From the IMG/VR virus record IMGVR_UViG_3300025771_000269, positions 1-20,013 of that record: a stretch of DNA of 20,013 nt. One strand, given 5' to 3'. The first letter of the stretch is position 1, and every line of letters begins with the position of its first letter. Shown in pieces: positions 1-10,261 of this stretch. Position numbers and translations under genes: made by a program. Below the pieces are notes generated by a model. It searched no databases. It was not told where the DNA came from and worked only from the letters and a program-made list of their open reading frames with translations. This DNA is from a virus.

Positions 1-158
1 CTGAACAAAACAAAGAGCAAAAGCGACTGAGTATCCTTATCAACAGGACACGCGAAGACTATGCAACTCGCATGGAACTGCGCGACGACATGAATAAGGT
101 TATGGACGCTTTGCATCGGGTAGAAGATAAGCTAGATAAAGTATTGAGTAGGGATTAA
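1..158 (+). CDS. 3' end of a small coiled-coil protein, unidentified (partial)
   Basis: An open frame enters from the left edge (first full codon at 3) and ends at TAA 156-158. Its last 51 residues are very rich in charged residues and end in DDMNKVMDALHRVEDKLDKVL, a heptad-like pattern that suggests a helical coiled coil. It stops two bases before the ATG of the next gene, so it belongs to the same transcription unit. I do not recognise the family. Small proteins with such tails occur among phage lysis and scaffolding genes, but nothing here decides between these. Confidence 0.6.
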   Translation, partial: EQNKEQKRLSILINRTREDYATRMELRDDMNKVMDALHRVEDKLDKVLSRD

Positions 159-160
159 GT

Positions 161-1495
161 ATGGCACAAGATGAAAGAGATGTACCTGCTACAGAGGAAG
201 AAGCAAAGCAAAAGATGCTTGAACAGGCAACTCAAGCATCGTTGGAACCAGAACAAGAAATCACTCCTGTTCTTCAACAAGTAAAAAAAGACGAACTCCT
301 CGATGCGTCTCAAAAAACAATCGGCGCACCTACTGTTGCTAAACCTGCAGTGGTAGATGGGACAAAGTTTGTTCAATCTCCACCTACTGTAACGCCAGCA
401 GAAGAGTACAGATCAGCACAAGCCGAACCAAAAGTAGGTGAAGCAAAAGCGGCACAAGGTAACCTGTCAAATAACACCATTATGACTGCCGCTCAAGGGT
501 CGGTTTCTCCCGCTAGTTTGGCTACAGCAGCAACAGCGGAATTAGACCAAAGAGCCACAACTCAATACCAACTAGCACAGTTGATGGCAAGCGTCAGTGC
601 TGGCAAACCTATGCCCCCGTGGGCTTCTCCTGCTGTTCGAAAAGTATCAGGCTTGATGAACGCACGAGGTTTGGGCACAAGTTCTATGGCTTCTGCAGCT
701 ATGGTACAAGCCGTTATCGAATCTGGTATCCCTATTGCCGAATCAGACGCTAATAAATACGCGACCATTCAACTTAAAAACCTGTCCAACGAACAAGAAG
801 CAACCTTGCAAAACGCCGCAACTATGGCTGCAATGGATATGGCTAACCTGAACAACCGACAAGTAGCAGCTGTAAACAATGCAAAGGCATTTCTTTCTCT
901 CGACCTTGCAAATTTAGATAATGAACAAAAATCAAATACAATAACCTACCAAAGTAAGGTGTCTGCGCTTCTTTCTGATACTGCCGCTGAAAACGCTGCA
1001 CGGCAGTTCAATGCAAAGTCACAAAACGAAGTAAACATGTTCTACGAGGAACTTGCATCGTCTATCACGAACACAAGTTTAAATCGTGTTGCAAGTTTAG
1101 AACAATTTAACATCAATACCAAAGTTGCTGTTGATGAGTTCAACGCCCAAATGGAAACAACCCGCGATCAATTTAACGCAAACATGCGGATGCAAATTGA
1201 TCAAAGTAATGCAACGTGGCGCAGAAACATCAACACGGCAAATACTGCTGCACTAAACGACGCAAATCGACAGAACATACTCAGCCTGTTGGGTATTCAG
1301 CAAAATGCAATGAATAACATTTGGCAAGCGTACCGCGATCAAGCATCTTGGAACATGAAGGTTTCTGAAAACGCAAAGGATCGTGCACACAACGCAGCTA
1401 TGCAATCTGCAGCAATTGCAGCAAACAAAGATATGTACGAAGACAAGTTTGAAGACTACTTGATCGTTACCACGATAGATAACATATTCTCATAA
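161..1495 (+). CDS. Putative virion protein, Ala/Asn/Gln-rich helical (444 aa)
   Basis: First complete gene of the late block; the ATG is two bases after the stop of the preceding frame. Residues 1-125 are polar, Pro/Gln/Glu-rich and probably disordered. Around 155-185 is a Gly/Ser/Ala segment (MNARGLGTSSMASAAMVQAVIESG). From about 195 to 430 there is a long run of Ala-, Asn- and Gln-rich helix with loose internal repeats, such as MANLNNRQVAAVNNAKAF then LANLDNEQ, and EFNAQ then QFNAN. No signal peptide, catalytic motif or membrane segment is seen. Position ahead of the large ejection-type proteins and the composition fit an internal or tail-associated virion protein. I recall similar GTSSMA...AAMDMANL proteins in other marine phages, but that is recollection. 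T7 gp14 has a short region of the same flavour, so a gp14-like role is possible. Confidence 0.75.
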   Translation: MAQDERDVPATEEEAKQKMLEQATQASLEPEQEITPVLQQVKKDELLDASQKTIGAPTVAKPAVVDGTKFVQSPPTVTPAEEYRSAQAEPKVGEAKAAQGNLSNNTIMTAAQGSVSPASLATAATAELDQRATTQYQLAQLMASVSAGKPMPPWASPAVRKVSGLMNARGLGTSSMASAAMVQAVIESGIPIAESDANKYATIQLKNLSNEQEATLQNAATMAAMDMANLNNRQVAAVNNAKAFLSLDLANLDNEQKSNTITYQSKVSALLSDTAAENAARQFNAKSQNEVNMFYEELASSITNTSLNRVASLEQFNINTKVAVDEFNAQMETTRDQFNANMRMQIDQSNATWRRNINTANTAALNDANRQNILSLLGIQQNAMNNIWQAYRDQASWNMKVSENAKDRAHNAAMQSAAIAANKDMYEDKFEDYLIVTTIDNIFS

Positions 1496-1508
1496 GGAAA
1501 GAGACACG

Positions 1509-2093
1509 ATGGCAACTAATTGGATAGCTTACGGTGCTGCTGCCTTAGTTGGAAGTGCAGCCAAAACATATTTTGGTGGGGAAACAACTGCAAGCAACGA
1601 ATTTGAAACGTTTGGTAAAGATCAATCCCTAGCAAGTAGTGTAACAGGTGCAGCTATGAATTTTTTGGACATAGATCCATATCAAGGTTCTAGCTTACAA
1701 TCGACGGTGAACAAGTACGTTCCGGGTTGGGTAACAACAGGTATAAGTAATCTGGCTAGTGGCAGCACAGGAAAACCTACAAAAACCGAAACCAAAAAGA
1801 ATGACATGTTTCGGGATATGCGCCAACTACCAGACTATGATATGGTATCACCTAATCGTATTCGTACAGACACAGATTTTTCAGCGTTGCCAGTCGGACG
1901 AAACGGCCTCGTGCAAGCATCTCTTTCCAACCCAGACCTATTGAAGTTTTTAGCTAAACGCTTAGAGACACGTGTACCTAAACGGATACTTGCACAAGTG
2001 CAGCCCGTCGGTTCCACGACTATTGGTAAGGTTAGTGTCAGACGAACAGCCACACGAACATCACCGTATACAAAAGGCATTGATAAGGATTAA
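1509..2093 (+). CDS. Putative internal virion/ejection protein (194 aa)
   Basis: ATG at 1509, with AAGGAAAGAGA just upstream as ribosome binding site, 13 bases after the previous stop. Residues 4-24 (NWIAYGAAALVGSAAKTYFGG) are small and hydrophobic and could insert in or lie on a membrane. The rest is polar, with a basic carboxy end (RRTATRTSPYTKGIDKD). The length is close to T7 gp14 (196 residues), the protein thought to form the outer-membrane part of the ejection channel, and the gene likewise precedes two much larger virion proteins. I see no residue-level similarity that proves this, so the ejection role is an inference from size, order and the hydrophobic start. Confidence 0.65.
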   Translation: MATNWIAYGAAALVGSAAKTYFGGETTASNEFETFGKDQSLASSVTGAAMNFLDIDPYQGSSLQSTVNKYVPGWVTTGISNLASGSTGKPTKTETKKNDMFRDMRQLPDYDMVSPNRIRTDTDFSALPVGRNGLVQASLSNPDLLKFLAKRLETRVPKRILAQVQPVGSTTIGKVSVRRTATRTSPYTKGIDKD

Positions 2094-2098
2094 CAAAT

Positions 2099-2650
2099 AT
2101 GGCTAGAGATAAGATTACACCTCTCGCTGCACCACCCGGACACTCGCTAACCGACGAACCGGGAAGGTGGCCGTGGGAAAGACCCCCTGTCTACGCAGAT
2201 CCAGATGATGCCATCGATTACATAACTCAAAAATTACAAGACGACAATACCCGCGAAGATCTCCTAAAGATGATGCTTGCAGGTATCACTGTCGAGGAAC
2301 TTGTTAATCAGGTATCTTTCAAGGGATTTATGGGCGGCTATTACAATCCTGATGTTGCAGAACTAATCAAACCTGCAATCGGTGTGTTCTTATTTAGTAT
2401 GGCTCTAGAAGAAGGCTTCGAACCTGTGATGTTCCGTGAACCACCAGAAGAAGGTCAGGTAGACGATGTCGGTTTCTTCAGGATTATGAAACAACGTAAC
2501 CCTGAAATGTACCTGAAGATGAACGAGGAAATAAACCGACAGCAACGTATGCAGGTAGATGATTTTATAGAAAAGACAAAGGGCGACTACACGGCTATTG
2601 TGGTTGAACCGTCTGAATCATTTCTTGATGTAGAGGAAACCGCACGATGA
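2099..2650 (+). CDS. Conserved marine-phage virion-associated protein, unknown role (183 aa)
   Basis: ATG at 2099, five bases after the previous stop, ending at TGA 2648-2650 in an ATGA overlap with the next gene. Residues 9-33 hold PLAAPPGHSLTDEPGRWPWERPPVY, a Pro/Trp-rich start, and residues 65-110 hold a Gly-rich part followed by a hydrophobic stretch (ELIKPAIGVFLFSMALEEGF). The carboxy half is acidic and helical (MKQRNPEMYLKMNEEINRQQRMQVDDFIEKT). The PGHSLT...PWE.PP start recalls small structural proteins that I have seen in marine phage genomes, but I cannot name a defined family. Sitting between two virion genes and coupled to the 975-residue protein, it may be a chaperone for that protein or a minor virion part. 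Confidence 0.65.
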   Translation: MARDKITPLAAPPGHSLTDEPGRWPWERPPVYADPDDAIDYITQKLQDDNTREDLLKMMLAGITVEELVNQVSFKGFMGGYYNPDVAELIKPAIGVFLFSMALEEGFEPVMFREPPEEGQVDDVGFFRIMKQRNPEMYLKMNEEINRQQRMQVDDFIEKTKGDYTAIVVEPSESFLDVEETAR

Positions 2651-5574
2651 GTATGGGCTTGGATAAACTTTTGCTTCTTGCTACGTATGCAGGTGGCGTA
2701 AAAGCAAAAAGTGATCGTGAACGCGAAGAACTTAAAAGAATAGAAGAAAAAGAAGCTAAAGCTGCTACTGCAGAGGCGGCAGAAGCAGAGAGGGTTCGCG
2801 TAGACGAAAACACCCCCCGATACGTTTATAAAACACAAGACGGTGCACTAGGTATGCATTCTATCGGTAGCCCGTTTAGATTGCCTCAAGGTTCTAAAAT
2901 CATTCAAACAGGCAACTATAAGAGTGGTTTTAAAGACTACGAGGGTGATTCTAAGATTGAAGATATTTTCAATATTAACGGAACACCTATGACCCGTGCC
3001 CAAGCTGCTGCAGCTATGGGACCATCGGTAAACCAACTAAAATTGGGATCTGCTCAGTTTCCGTTTATCGGTCAATCGGTAGATGGCAAATACGACTACA
3101 TAAATAAAGAAACCCTTGCCGCCTTAAAAGGACCAGATAGAGTTGAATTCCGTGACAGCTTTTATATCGGTGGCAAAAAAGTGGATTCAGAAGCAGAGGC
3201 TGTACGCATATCGCGTAGAGATGGGCTTCCTATTCGTCATGTTACAGATAAGTTTATAAACGGAAATTTGGAAAGCAGATCCGACAAGGACTATCAAGAA
3301 CCTGAAAAAGAAACGGGCGACGAATACTCCTTTGTTTATGGCAAATCTCCTAGCGGCAGAGATGTTATTATAAAAAGAAAAGACCCTAACTTCTTTATAG
3401 GTGAGGGCTATCCGGAAGCCGACATCAGAAAAGGTAGATTTGTTGGGGATCGTCTTGTAACTGAAATCTCTACAGATCTCAGAACTTCCACTGCAACTCA
3501 GTACATCTTAGATGACGGAACTGAAATATTAGATACAGATGATGAGTTTACCAATAAAGATAGAGCACGGGCTACTCAACAACGTCTCGTAACAATCAGT
3601 GCAGACGGTAAAACTATAACACCGAAAACCGACTATTCTTCATTCAGTGCAAAAAAGGAAAATGCAGCAGCTTCTAAAGCTATGGATTTGTCCAAGTATA
3701 CTGTACACATGGAAATGCCAAACGGTACTATTATAGGTGCAAAGGATGAACAATCTGAAATAGAAAAGCTAACAGCTATTCATTCAAATACATTCCCTAA
3801 CCTAGAATACATAAATTCTAAACCAGAAATAGCTGCAGAATACGTTAGAAATTTTGGGCCTGTACTTATTAATTACTTGAAACCCACTACGATGCAAGAG
3901 GGTCAAGTGTCTATAAACTTGACTACGTCTGCACGTAATGCAGCTTTGAATCAGGGTTTTGGTTCTATGCTTGCTGTAAACGGCATGAACGAGTATCTTA
4001 GATCTATAGATCTGCAAGGAAACGAAGACAAGAAACAACAGCTTCAAGTTACTTTAGGACAGCAGCACCCTGACAGCGCAGTCGTTGTTGTCGATGAACC
4101 CGTCACTGATCCAGCAGGAAATGATATTGGTAACCTGATTGTAGGTAAGGTCGCTGGTCCAGAATATAAGCCTTTCGTTGAGTCGGTTTTGTATCCTACA
4201 CTACTTTCAGCAACAGGCGATAAAGTTAAGGCTGAAAGATTTTTAGGTAGGTTAATTAAGGATAAGGTAAACTACGTTACGGGCGAAATTTCTAAAGATC
4301 CCAACGGTAACCCTATTCCTTCTGAGAACCAACCTTCATTAGACGCTCTGAAAACAATGGCTAACAACATAATTGTACCGGGTAAAACCGTGCAAGATAA
4401 GCCTAACGAGCCTCCTAAACAGGTTGTACCTCCTGTTACTGAGTTAGATGCGTTTATTGCAACAGTAAATGCGTCTGATCCCGATTCAGATTCAGTTTTA
4501 ATCGCTTTAGATTCAGATGCAAAAAGAAGAATAGCTAATCAGGCAGTAGCTATAGGCGGCGGTGATACTGAAGACATAATCACAACAGTCAGAGGATTTA
4601 TGTCTGTCACAGGGGCATATCAAACAGGCTTGCTACAAGAAAAGTATGGTTTGAACAACACCTCGCAAGGCCAGCAACGTAGACTAGACTACAAAGGTGT
4701 GGTCGATTCAACTAACCGTGCGGATGCTGTAATCGTAAACGCCCTTAGAACTTTTGTTAATCCTGTAGATGGTAGTGATTTACCTAGTACTGCATTTGCA
4801 AATGCTCTCTTAACAGTAGAAGGTATCCAGTACTTATCAGGAGAATTTAAAAACCGTCTAGTAAAGTTTGTTACGGGTGATGATCCTACAAACTTAGACG
4901 AAACTGAAGTAGCTAACACTTTTGTAAATAGCCTGTTATCTACTGCAGGTAACGCCGTTGACATGTTTAGCCCAGCGGCTGTACAGGAACTGAGGAAAGA
5001 CGCAGCACAAGTTGCAAAAGCAATCAACGAAGCTGACAGTGCTGAAAAAAGACTTCTTGCGGCTCGTGAATTCCACATCACGGTTCTTGCCTACGAACTT
5101 GCTGCAGCTATTCAGGGCGGCACAGGCGGACGTACAATCTCTGACCAAGACGTGGCTTTGATATTAGGCTCACTACGTCAGGGAACTTTTGCCAGCCAGA
5201 AATCACAAAAAGCTGCTTTATTTGCAGCACGGGATATGCTAAAAGACATACGTATACGTGCAACTTACCTGAGTTCACCTAACGTTCTTGATAATGCAGC
5301 GGTTGCTATTGCTGACGACTTTATGACCCGTGCAGATGTCATAGCACAACCGTACACCAGTGTCGATGCAGCTATCAGCTATGCAACAAACAAACTTAAT
5401 AAAGCACTGGCAACAGGCGAAAACGCGGCTGCAAACATGAGTGAGGCTGATCTACTGAAAGCATACAATCGTGCTTTGAGTCTTAGAAAACAACCTGCCG
5501 TAACCGAACTTACTGACGAAATTAAAAATTCACCATTGTATAAGGCCACCGTAGCCGGAATACGCGGGAGTTAA
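2647..5574 (+). CDS. Large virion protein, candidate T7 gp15-like ejection protein (975 aa)
   Basis: Starts at ATG 2647, overlapping the previous stop as ATGA, so it is probably translated by coupling. Residues 18-55 form a highly charged Lys/Glu/Ala helix (SDREREELKRIEEKEAKAA), likely a coiled coil. About 60-330 is mixed polar sequence with many short repeated-looking turns (GSPFRLPQG, YIGGKKVDSEAEA, KRKDPNFFIGEGYPEADIRKGRF). About 640-975 is mainly Ala-rich helix. No enzyme motif, signal peptide or clear membrane helix is visible. T7 gp15 (747 residues) lies between gp14 and gp16; this gene has the same place between a 194- and a 1561-residue protein. Function as part of the DNA-ejection apparatus is inferred from that layout only. 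Confidence 0.7.
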   Translation: MSMGLDKLLLLATYAGGVKAKSDREREELKRIEEKEAKAATAEAAEAERVRVDENTPRYVYKTQDGALGMHSIGSPFRLPQGSKIIQTGNYKSGFKDYEGDSKIEDIFNINGTPMTRAQAAAAMGPSVNQLKLGSAQFPFIGQSVDGKYDYINKETLAALKGPDRVEFRDSFYIGGKKVDSEAEAVRISRRDGLPIRHVTDKFINGNLESRSDKDYQEPEKETGDEYSFVYGKSPSGRDVIIKRKDPNFFIGEGYPEADIRKGRFVGDRLVTEISTDLRTSTATQYILDDGTEILDTDDEFTNKDRARATQQRLVTISADGKTITPKTDYSSFSAKKENAAASKAMDLSKYTVHMEMPNGTIIGAKDEQSEIEKLTAIHSNTFPNLEYINSKPEIAAEYVRNFGPVLINYLKPTTMQEGQVSINLTTSARNAALNQGFGSMLAVNGMNEYLRSIDLQGNEDKKQQLQVTLGQQHPDSAVVVVDEPVTDPAGNDIGNLIVGKVAGPEYKPFVESVLYPTLLSATGDKVKAERFLGRLIKDKVNYVTGEISKDPNGNPIPSENQPSLDALKTMANNIIVPGKTVQDKPNEPPKQVVPPVTELDAFIATVNASDPDSDSVLIALDSDAKRRIANQAVAIGGGDTEDIITTVRGFMSVTGAYQTGLLQEKYGLNNTSQGQQRRLDYKGVVDSTNRADAVIVNALRTFVNPVDGSDLPSTAFANALLTVEGIQYLSGEFKNRLVKFVTGDDPTNLDETEVANTFVNSLLSTAGNAVDMFSPAAVQELRKDAAQVAKAINEADSAEKRLLAAREFHITVLAYELAAAIQGGTGGRTISDQDVALILGSLRQGTFASQKSQKAALFAARDMLKDIRIRATYLSSPNVLDNAAVAIADDFMTRADVIAQPYTSVDAAISYATNKLNKALATGENAAANMSEADLLKAYNRALSLRKQPAVTELTDEIKNSPLYKATVAGIRGS

Positions 5575-5575
5575 T

Positions 5576-8500
5576 ATGCCACAAGACGGGTTTTCACTGT
5601 TTGAAGATGTAGCTAAAAAGGTTGCTAAAACTACCAATCCTACTGTAAGTCTTTTAGGAGAGGCGAAGGAGCAAACCGACCAGCTTCAAGTGCCTAGAAA
5701 AACATACGCACCTCTACCGTCAGGCGAAGCTGATCCACGAGGTGAGGACTTTCCTTTCCTTGCACCGTTTGGTTTAGGCAAAGAAATATCACAAGAACCT
5801 GCCCTAGATCCAGACCCACTCAAGATTGAATACGAATACGGTGAACCATTCTTGGGTGCAAAGGCTGTAGTTAAGCGTCGTCGTCCAGTTTTGGATGAAA
5901 CAAAAATCACACAAATTGTTTCTGTACGAGATTTGGACTTAAAAAAACAAGACGTGATGGAAGCAAACTACGCTGAGTCAAAAACTGGCGAACGGTTTGC
6001 GTTTACCTCTGCAGACGACTATGAAACAAGACTAAACATCTTAGATCAGGGAAAAGCAACGAGTCTTTCATATCAAGTAGGCGATAACGTTCAGACTGTT
6101 CCACTACCTTATGATAAACTAGTAGAAGATCTCACCAGTACTCCAGAAAATATTCGGGATAAGCTTGCGGCTATTCCTATGGTTTCTGATGAAGAAAACT
6201 ACAGATATATGATAAACACGGGCGTAGATGATGAAACCAACCGTGCAATTTTTGCCAATCAGTTTGTAACTTTCCTAAGAAATCAAGGTGTCAAAGATGA
6301 CCGTACAATCGCTGGGATCGTATCCCACAGCGTAAATCTTCCACAATTCGGTGGGGTCGGTTTTGGTGATGCATCAAAACTAGTCGGTTTAACGAATGAA
6401 GTAGTCAAGTTTCCGTTTGAAGCTGGCGCATATGTTCTGGGTGAAGCCTACGACGCCATATCTGAGGATATGGATACAGAAGGTTTTGATCTAGGTGATT
6501 CTGTTGATCGTCAACGCTTCTTTGACAGATACTTTCCACGCATGGCGGCGGCAGTACAAGATAGATACACGCAGCTTGGCTTAGATGTTTCTTATCCAGT
6601 AGCTGAAGCTATTGCCCGGAGGTTTTCTGGCATAGGAACTCAGGCCGTAGCCACTACGGCTGAAGTGGTTGGACCAACTAAGACAGGAACCCTTCTAAAA
6701 AGAGGGTTTGATGTAGCTGGTATAGGTTTCGGCGGTGCTAATGAAGCCCGTATGTTCAAGAACTGGTCAGACGATTACACAAAGCGTTTCCCAAATGAAT
6801 CCCCAGAAGCTGTTATGCAAAAGTACATCGACATTCGTAAGTCTCAGATGTTCGGTAAAGATGTAGCTGGACTATCACAGGAACTGTACGATGTTAAACT
6901 TCTTGGTGGTGTTGCTAAAATAGCAGCTAAACCAATTGCATTTATCAACGGTATTCGTGTAAGTAGTCGGTTTAGAGCAGGTATGCAGCTTACAGATGCC
7001 GCGTTAGCTGCAGACAATCGTATAGAAGTTCGTAACATGACAAGATACAGAACGAACTTACAAGGACAAAAAAACGGCATTATTGATCGTGCACGGAGCG
7101 AGGGTAGAGACTTAAACCCTAGTGAACTTGAAAGACTAGCAGAGGTAGATCGGAAACTAGATGTAACGAATACCGAATTGCGTTCCATCGTTGCACAATC
7201 AGAAGTTCCAAAGTTTATGCGGGAAGCTGCTAAACAGGACAAGTACATAGTTATAGGTTCTGTAGCTGCAAATCAAGCATTTGAAATATACGGTGGAGAT
7301 CCCGCTCTTGGCGAATTTGTAGGTGTGCTGGGGGGTATAGGTTACAGCTTACTTCGTGGACGCAACGAGGCAAAGACACTTCTTAAAAAGTTCAACCTAG
7401 AAAAAGCCTCAGATGCAAAGCTACTAGATGCAGCGGACATGGTTCTTACGAACATGAGGAATCTAGATCCGGACTTCCAAGAAGCACTTCTGACTCGTGT
7501 GAAGTACTTTGAGGGTTTGAAACAGGAGTTGCTACAGGTAGGCGTAAATCCCGAAGTACTAAATAGATCTGTAATTCGTATGATGGGCTTGTCGGTTTTG
7601 CAGGTAATCGAAGAAGGTCACCGAATAGAGATGAACGGCCCTCAAGCTGCAGGGTTTGGTGGTAACTTTCAAGCCCTCACAGAGAACTTGGCACTACAAC
7701 AAAAGTTTGCTGCAGAACTTCGCACTACGTTGCAAACACTTGCAAATGCACAAGGCGTACAGACAAAAGGTACTGCCGTAAACAAGCTTTATGAAACTGT
7801 AGATGCAGCTTTGAAACATGCTGATGGCATGATCCGGCAGTTAGATTCAGACTTGGATGTGTTAGGTCGTAACTATGAAAAGCATGTAAAAGGTCAGATT
7901 TTAGGTGGATCAGAAAACCTACAAGCGTTGTCTGACGGTTCGGTTGCAGACTTGAGAACCACATTCGACAATCTTGCTGAACACAACATCAGTCAAATAG
8001 ACAATAAAAGTGTAGAAGCTATCCGCAACGAAGTACGTCGAACAGACGCCAGCCTCTTAGACGCAGTCAAGCAAAAGGCTAATCAAATTGGACGGGCGTT
8101 GCCTACACAGGGAGATGTACAAAACAAGGTAGAAAAAGTACTGCCTGACGGAAGAATCATACGTCCCGGACGTGCGCCTGTAAAGAACGGACAAATACAA
8201 ACTGCCGGGGATGCACTAGCTGCAGTTGTTGAAAGCGCAAATTTACGGGAACGTAACATAGCTTCTGCGCCGTACCGTAAGCTAGACGCGGAAGTGTTTG
8301 TTACCTCGACGGGCCAACGTATTCAAGGTACGCCTACAACTGACGCTGGACCTGTTCTAGATGAAATGTTCAATGTTCTTGGGACAGACGACGGTATAAC
8401 CATTCTGCTTGAGATGTCTGGTAAAACCTTATCTAGATCACAAAGCAGTAAAACCTTTGCATTCTTGGATGATGTTGCTGGCGGATTCTTAAGTACAGTT

Positions 8501-10261
8501 GCTGAAAGACAAGGCGTATCTGTAGATGACTTGGTAAACGATGCAATACAGGCTGCTGGTGACTATGACAAACGCATACCTAGAAACCTGTTCGCTGCGA
8601 TGCAGATCAGAAAAGACTTAGCAGCCCAAGACATCGATGTAGGCGTTCTGCCTATGACGTTTATTCAGGCAAAAGAACTGACTGATGCGTTGGGCCAAAT
8701 GGCATTTAAGGCACCAGAAGCCGCTTCTGCAAAGATTAGAAATCTTGAAAACATTGCGGAAGGAACAATGGATAGCTTCTCTGTTCGTTTGGAAAACGGT
8801 CAAGTCATAACCCTAGATCAGCTTTACGTAGCAGATGAAGCGTCACCAACAGGTACATCTTCAGTTAGAGAATACTTAGCAAGGGCAAACGAAGGTTGGT
8901 CTGAATACAAGCGCAGATTCTACGACGATGAAAATTTAAGTAAGTGGCTTGGTTGGTCAGACAAAAAAGCAAGAAAGCCTGTTGGCAATTCTGTAGACTA
9001 TCCTCTTGGCATTGACTACGGCAAGAATGCCCCAACAACTTGGTTAAATCTAGACAAAGTAGCGGATGCCAAACCTGAAGAGCAAGCAAGATTGATGCGT
9101 TCTTTGGCAGAAGGTATCGGTCAGCTAGATCCAACTACAGGTACCTATCGTATTGCACTCAACAGCGCAGAAGGTCAAGCTTTCCGTGAGGTGCTTGGTG
9201 CTCACATGCGTGAATGGATGATTAATACGGTCACATCTGGCAAGCCTATTGACTTCAATGAATTCAGGCGCAAGGCAGCATCCCTTGAAAATGCATTTGT
9301 CGGATTCACAGAAGATGGCAAAGAAATTGCTATGATAGATAGTCAACGCATCATGCGCGATGTGTTCCCCGACTTTAGCCCAGATTCTTTGAATGAAGAC
9401 ATCTTCAATGCGGGTGTCGAAAAGATGAACAGCGCAATTAAGCGTGAAGCGGCACGGGTTACCAAAGAAGCAACCATAATAAAGAACGGGCTTCAGGACA
9501 GCCGCAAGTACCTAGAGCGGTTTTCTGCTGGACGATTAGATGCAGCGGATGCCGCGTCGGTTTTGATATCTGGCGGGACTGCACGGGTAGCAGAGGTCAA
9601 GCAGCATCTCAAGCTTCTAGGTCGTACAGACGATGAAATAAACGCCATCCTAAAAGCTTTGATCGTAGATGAGGTAGAAAAGAAAGCCTTTAAGCTTACA
9701 GGCGTACACACCCCAGACCCTGCGAATCCGACTAAATTGATTCCAGAGGTTGATCTTGATGACGAACAGCTAAAGACTATTATGGGCTTCAACGATCCTG
9801 CCCAAAGAGAAGTTGTTAAATCCATAGTCGGTAAAAAAACATATGATGTGTATGAAAGCATTGTACAGTTTGTAGCAAACGAGAAGCTTGCGGGTGTGCA
9901 GGGACTTAACATGACAGGCATCCCTCGCAAATTCTCTATCGAAAGTTACATCAGCCGCTTCTATGCTATCAATCGCGGTGTGGTAAGCTTTCGGTATGTT
10001 GGTACTGAAGCCGTACTACAGGAAATGCGCCGTAAAAATATGAGCATACTTTCGATGGCACTCACTAATCCAAAAGTCGGTGAGTTAGTTATGGAAATGA
10101 TAGCTACAGGAAAGCCACTACCAGCACAAAAAGAAAACGAACTTTTTGAATTGATGGTTATCGGTATGGAACGCTTCGACAACTGGCGTGAACGGTCAAA
10201 AGACCCTGTAAAAGTTGTAAGTGATTACGGTCACGAATTTATATTTAACGCAATTCCATAA
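5576..10261 (+). CDS. Giant virion protein, candidate T7 gp16-like ejection protein (1561 aa)
   Basis: The longest gene here; ATG at 5576, one base after the previous TAA. It begins with a polar, Pro-rich part (1-110), followed by mixed alpha-helical sequence to the end. A Gly-rich hydrophobic stretch near residues 558-592 (VIGSVAANQAFEIYGGDPALGEFVGVLGGIGYSLL) could contact a membrane. Many segments are long charged helices, for example around 505-550 and 1270-1310. I found no lytic transglycosylase signature like that at the amino end of T7 gp16, and no peptidase or nuclease motif. Size, final place among the large late genes and the preceding 194/975-residue proteins fit a gp16-like core protein that travels with the DNA. 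A fibre role is less likely because no beta-repeat or collagen-like region is seen. Confidence 0.7.
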   Translation: MPQDGFSLFEDVAKKVAKTTNPTVSLLGEAKEQTDQLQVPRKTYAPLPSGEADPRGEDFPFLAPFGLGKEISQEPALDPDPLKIEYEYGEPFLGAKAVVKRRRPVLDETKITQIVSVRDLDLKKQDVMEANYAESKTGERFAFTSADDYETRLNILDQGKATSLSYQVGDNVQTVPLPYDKLVEDLTSTPENIRDKLAAIPMVSDEENYRYMINTGVDDETNRAIFANQFVTFLRNQGVKDDRTIAGIVSHSVNLPQFGGVGFGDASKLVGLTNEVVKFPFEAGAYVLGEAYDAISEDMDTEGFDLGDSVDRQRFFDRYFPRMAAAVQDRYTQLGLDVSYPVAEAIARRFSGIGTQAVATTAEVVGPTKTGTLLKRGFDVAGIGFGGANEARMFKNWSDDYTKRFPNESPEAVMQKYIDIRKSQMFGKDVAGLSQELYDVKLLGGVAKIAAKPIAFINGIRVSSRFRAGMQLTDAALAADNRIEVRNMTRYRTNLQGQKNGIIDRARSEGRDLNPSELERLAEVDRKLDVTNTELRSIVAQSEVPKFMREAAKQDKYIVIGSVAANQAFEIYGGDPALGEFVGVLGGIGYSLLRGRNEAKTLLKKFNLEKASDAKLLDAADMVLTNMRNLDPDFQEALLTRVKYFEGLKQELLQVGVNPEVLNRSVIRMMGLSVLQVIEEGHRIEMNGPQAAGFGGNFQALTENLALQQKFAAELRTTLQTLANAQGVQTKGTAVNKLYETVDAALKHADGMIRQLDSDLDVLGRNYEKHVKGQILGGSENLQALSDGSVADLRTTFDNLAEHNISQIDNKSVEAIRNEVRRTDASLLDAVKQKANQIGRALPTQGDVQNKVEKVLPDGRIIRPGRAPVKNGQIQTAGDALAAVVESANLRERNIASAPYRKLDAEVFVTSTGQRIQGTPTTDAGPVLDEMFNVLGTDDGITILLEMSGKTLSRSQSSKTFAFLDDVAGGFLSTVAERQGVSVDDLVNDAIQAAGDYDKRIPRNLFAAMQIRKDLAAQDIDVGVLPMTFIQAKELTDALGQMAFKAPEAASAKIRNLENIAEGTMDSFSVRLENGQVITLDQLYVADEASPTGTSSVREYLARANEGWSEYKRRFYDDENLSKWLGWSDKKARKPVGNSVDYPLGIDYGKNAPTTWLNLDKVADAKPEEQARLMRSLAEGIGQLDPTTGTYRIALNSAEGQAFREVLGAHMREWMINTVTSGKPIDFNEFRRKAASLENAFVGFTEDGKEIAMIDSQRIMRDVFPDFSPDSLNEDIFNAGVEKMNSAIKREAARVTKEATIIKNGLQDSRKYLERFSAGRLDAADAASVLISGGTARVAEVKQHLKLLGRTDDEINAILKALIVDEVEKKAFKLTGVHTPDPANPTKLIPEVDLDDEQLKTIMGFNDPAQREVVKSIVGKKTYDVYESIVQFVANEKLAGVQGLNMTGIPRKFSIESYISRFYAINRGVVSFRYVGTEAVLQEMRRKNMSILSMALTNPKVGELVMEMIATGKPLPAQKENELFELMVIGMERFDNWRERSKDPVKVVSDYGHEFIFNAIP

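Noticed and set aside
9493-9930. A 145-residue minus-strand frame (also others over 100 residues at 4689-5081 and 6844-7248).
   Set aside because: They lie wholly inside the giant late genes, have the Ser/Leu-rich composition typical of antisense shadows and have no ribosome binding site.
5576-10261. Tail fibre as the function of the 1561-residue protein.
   Set aside because: No beta-repeat, collagen-like or receptor-domain pattern is seen; the sequence is mainly helical and lies in the ejection-protein position.
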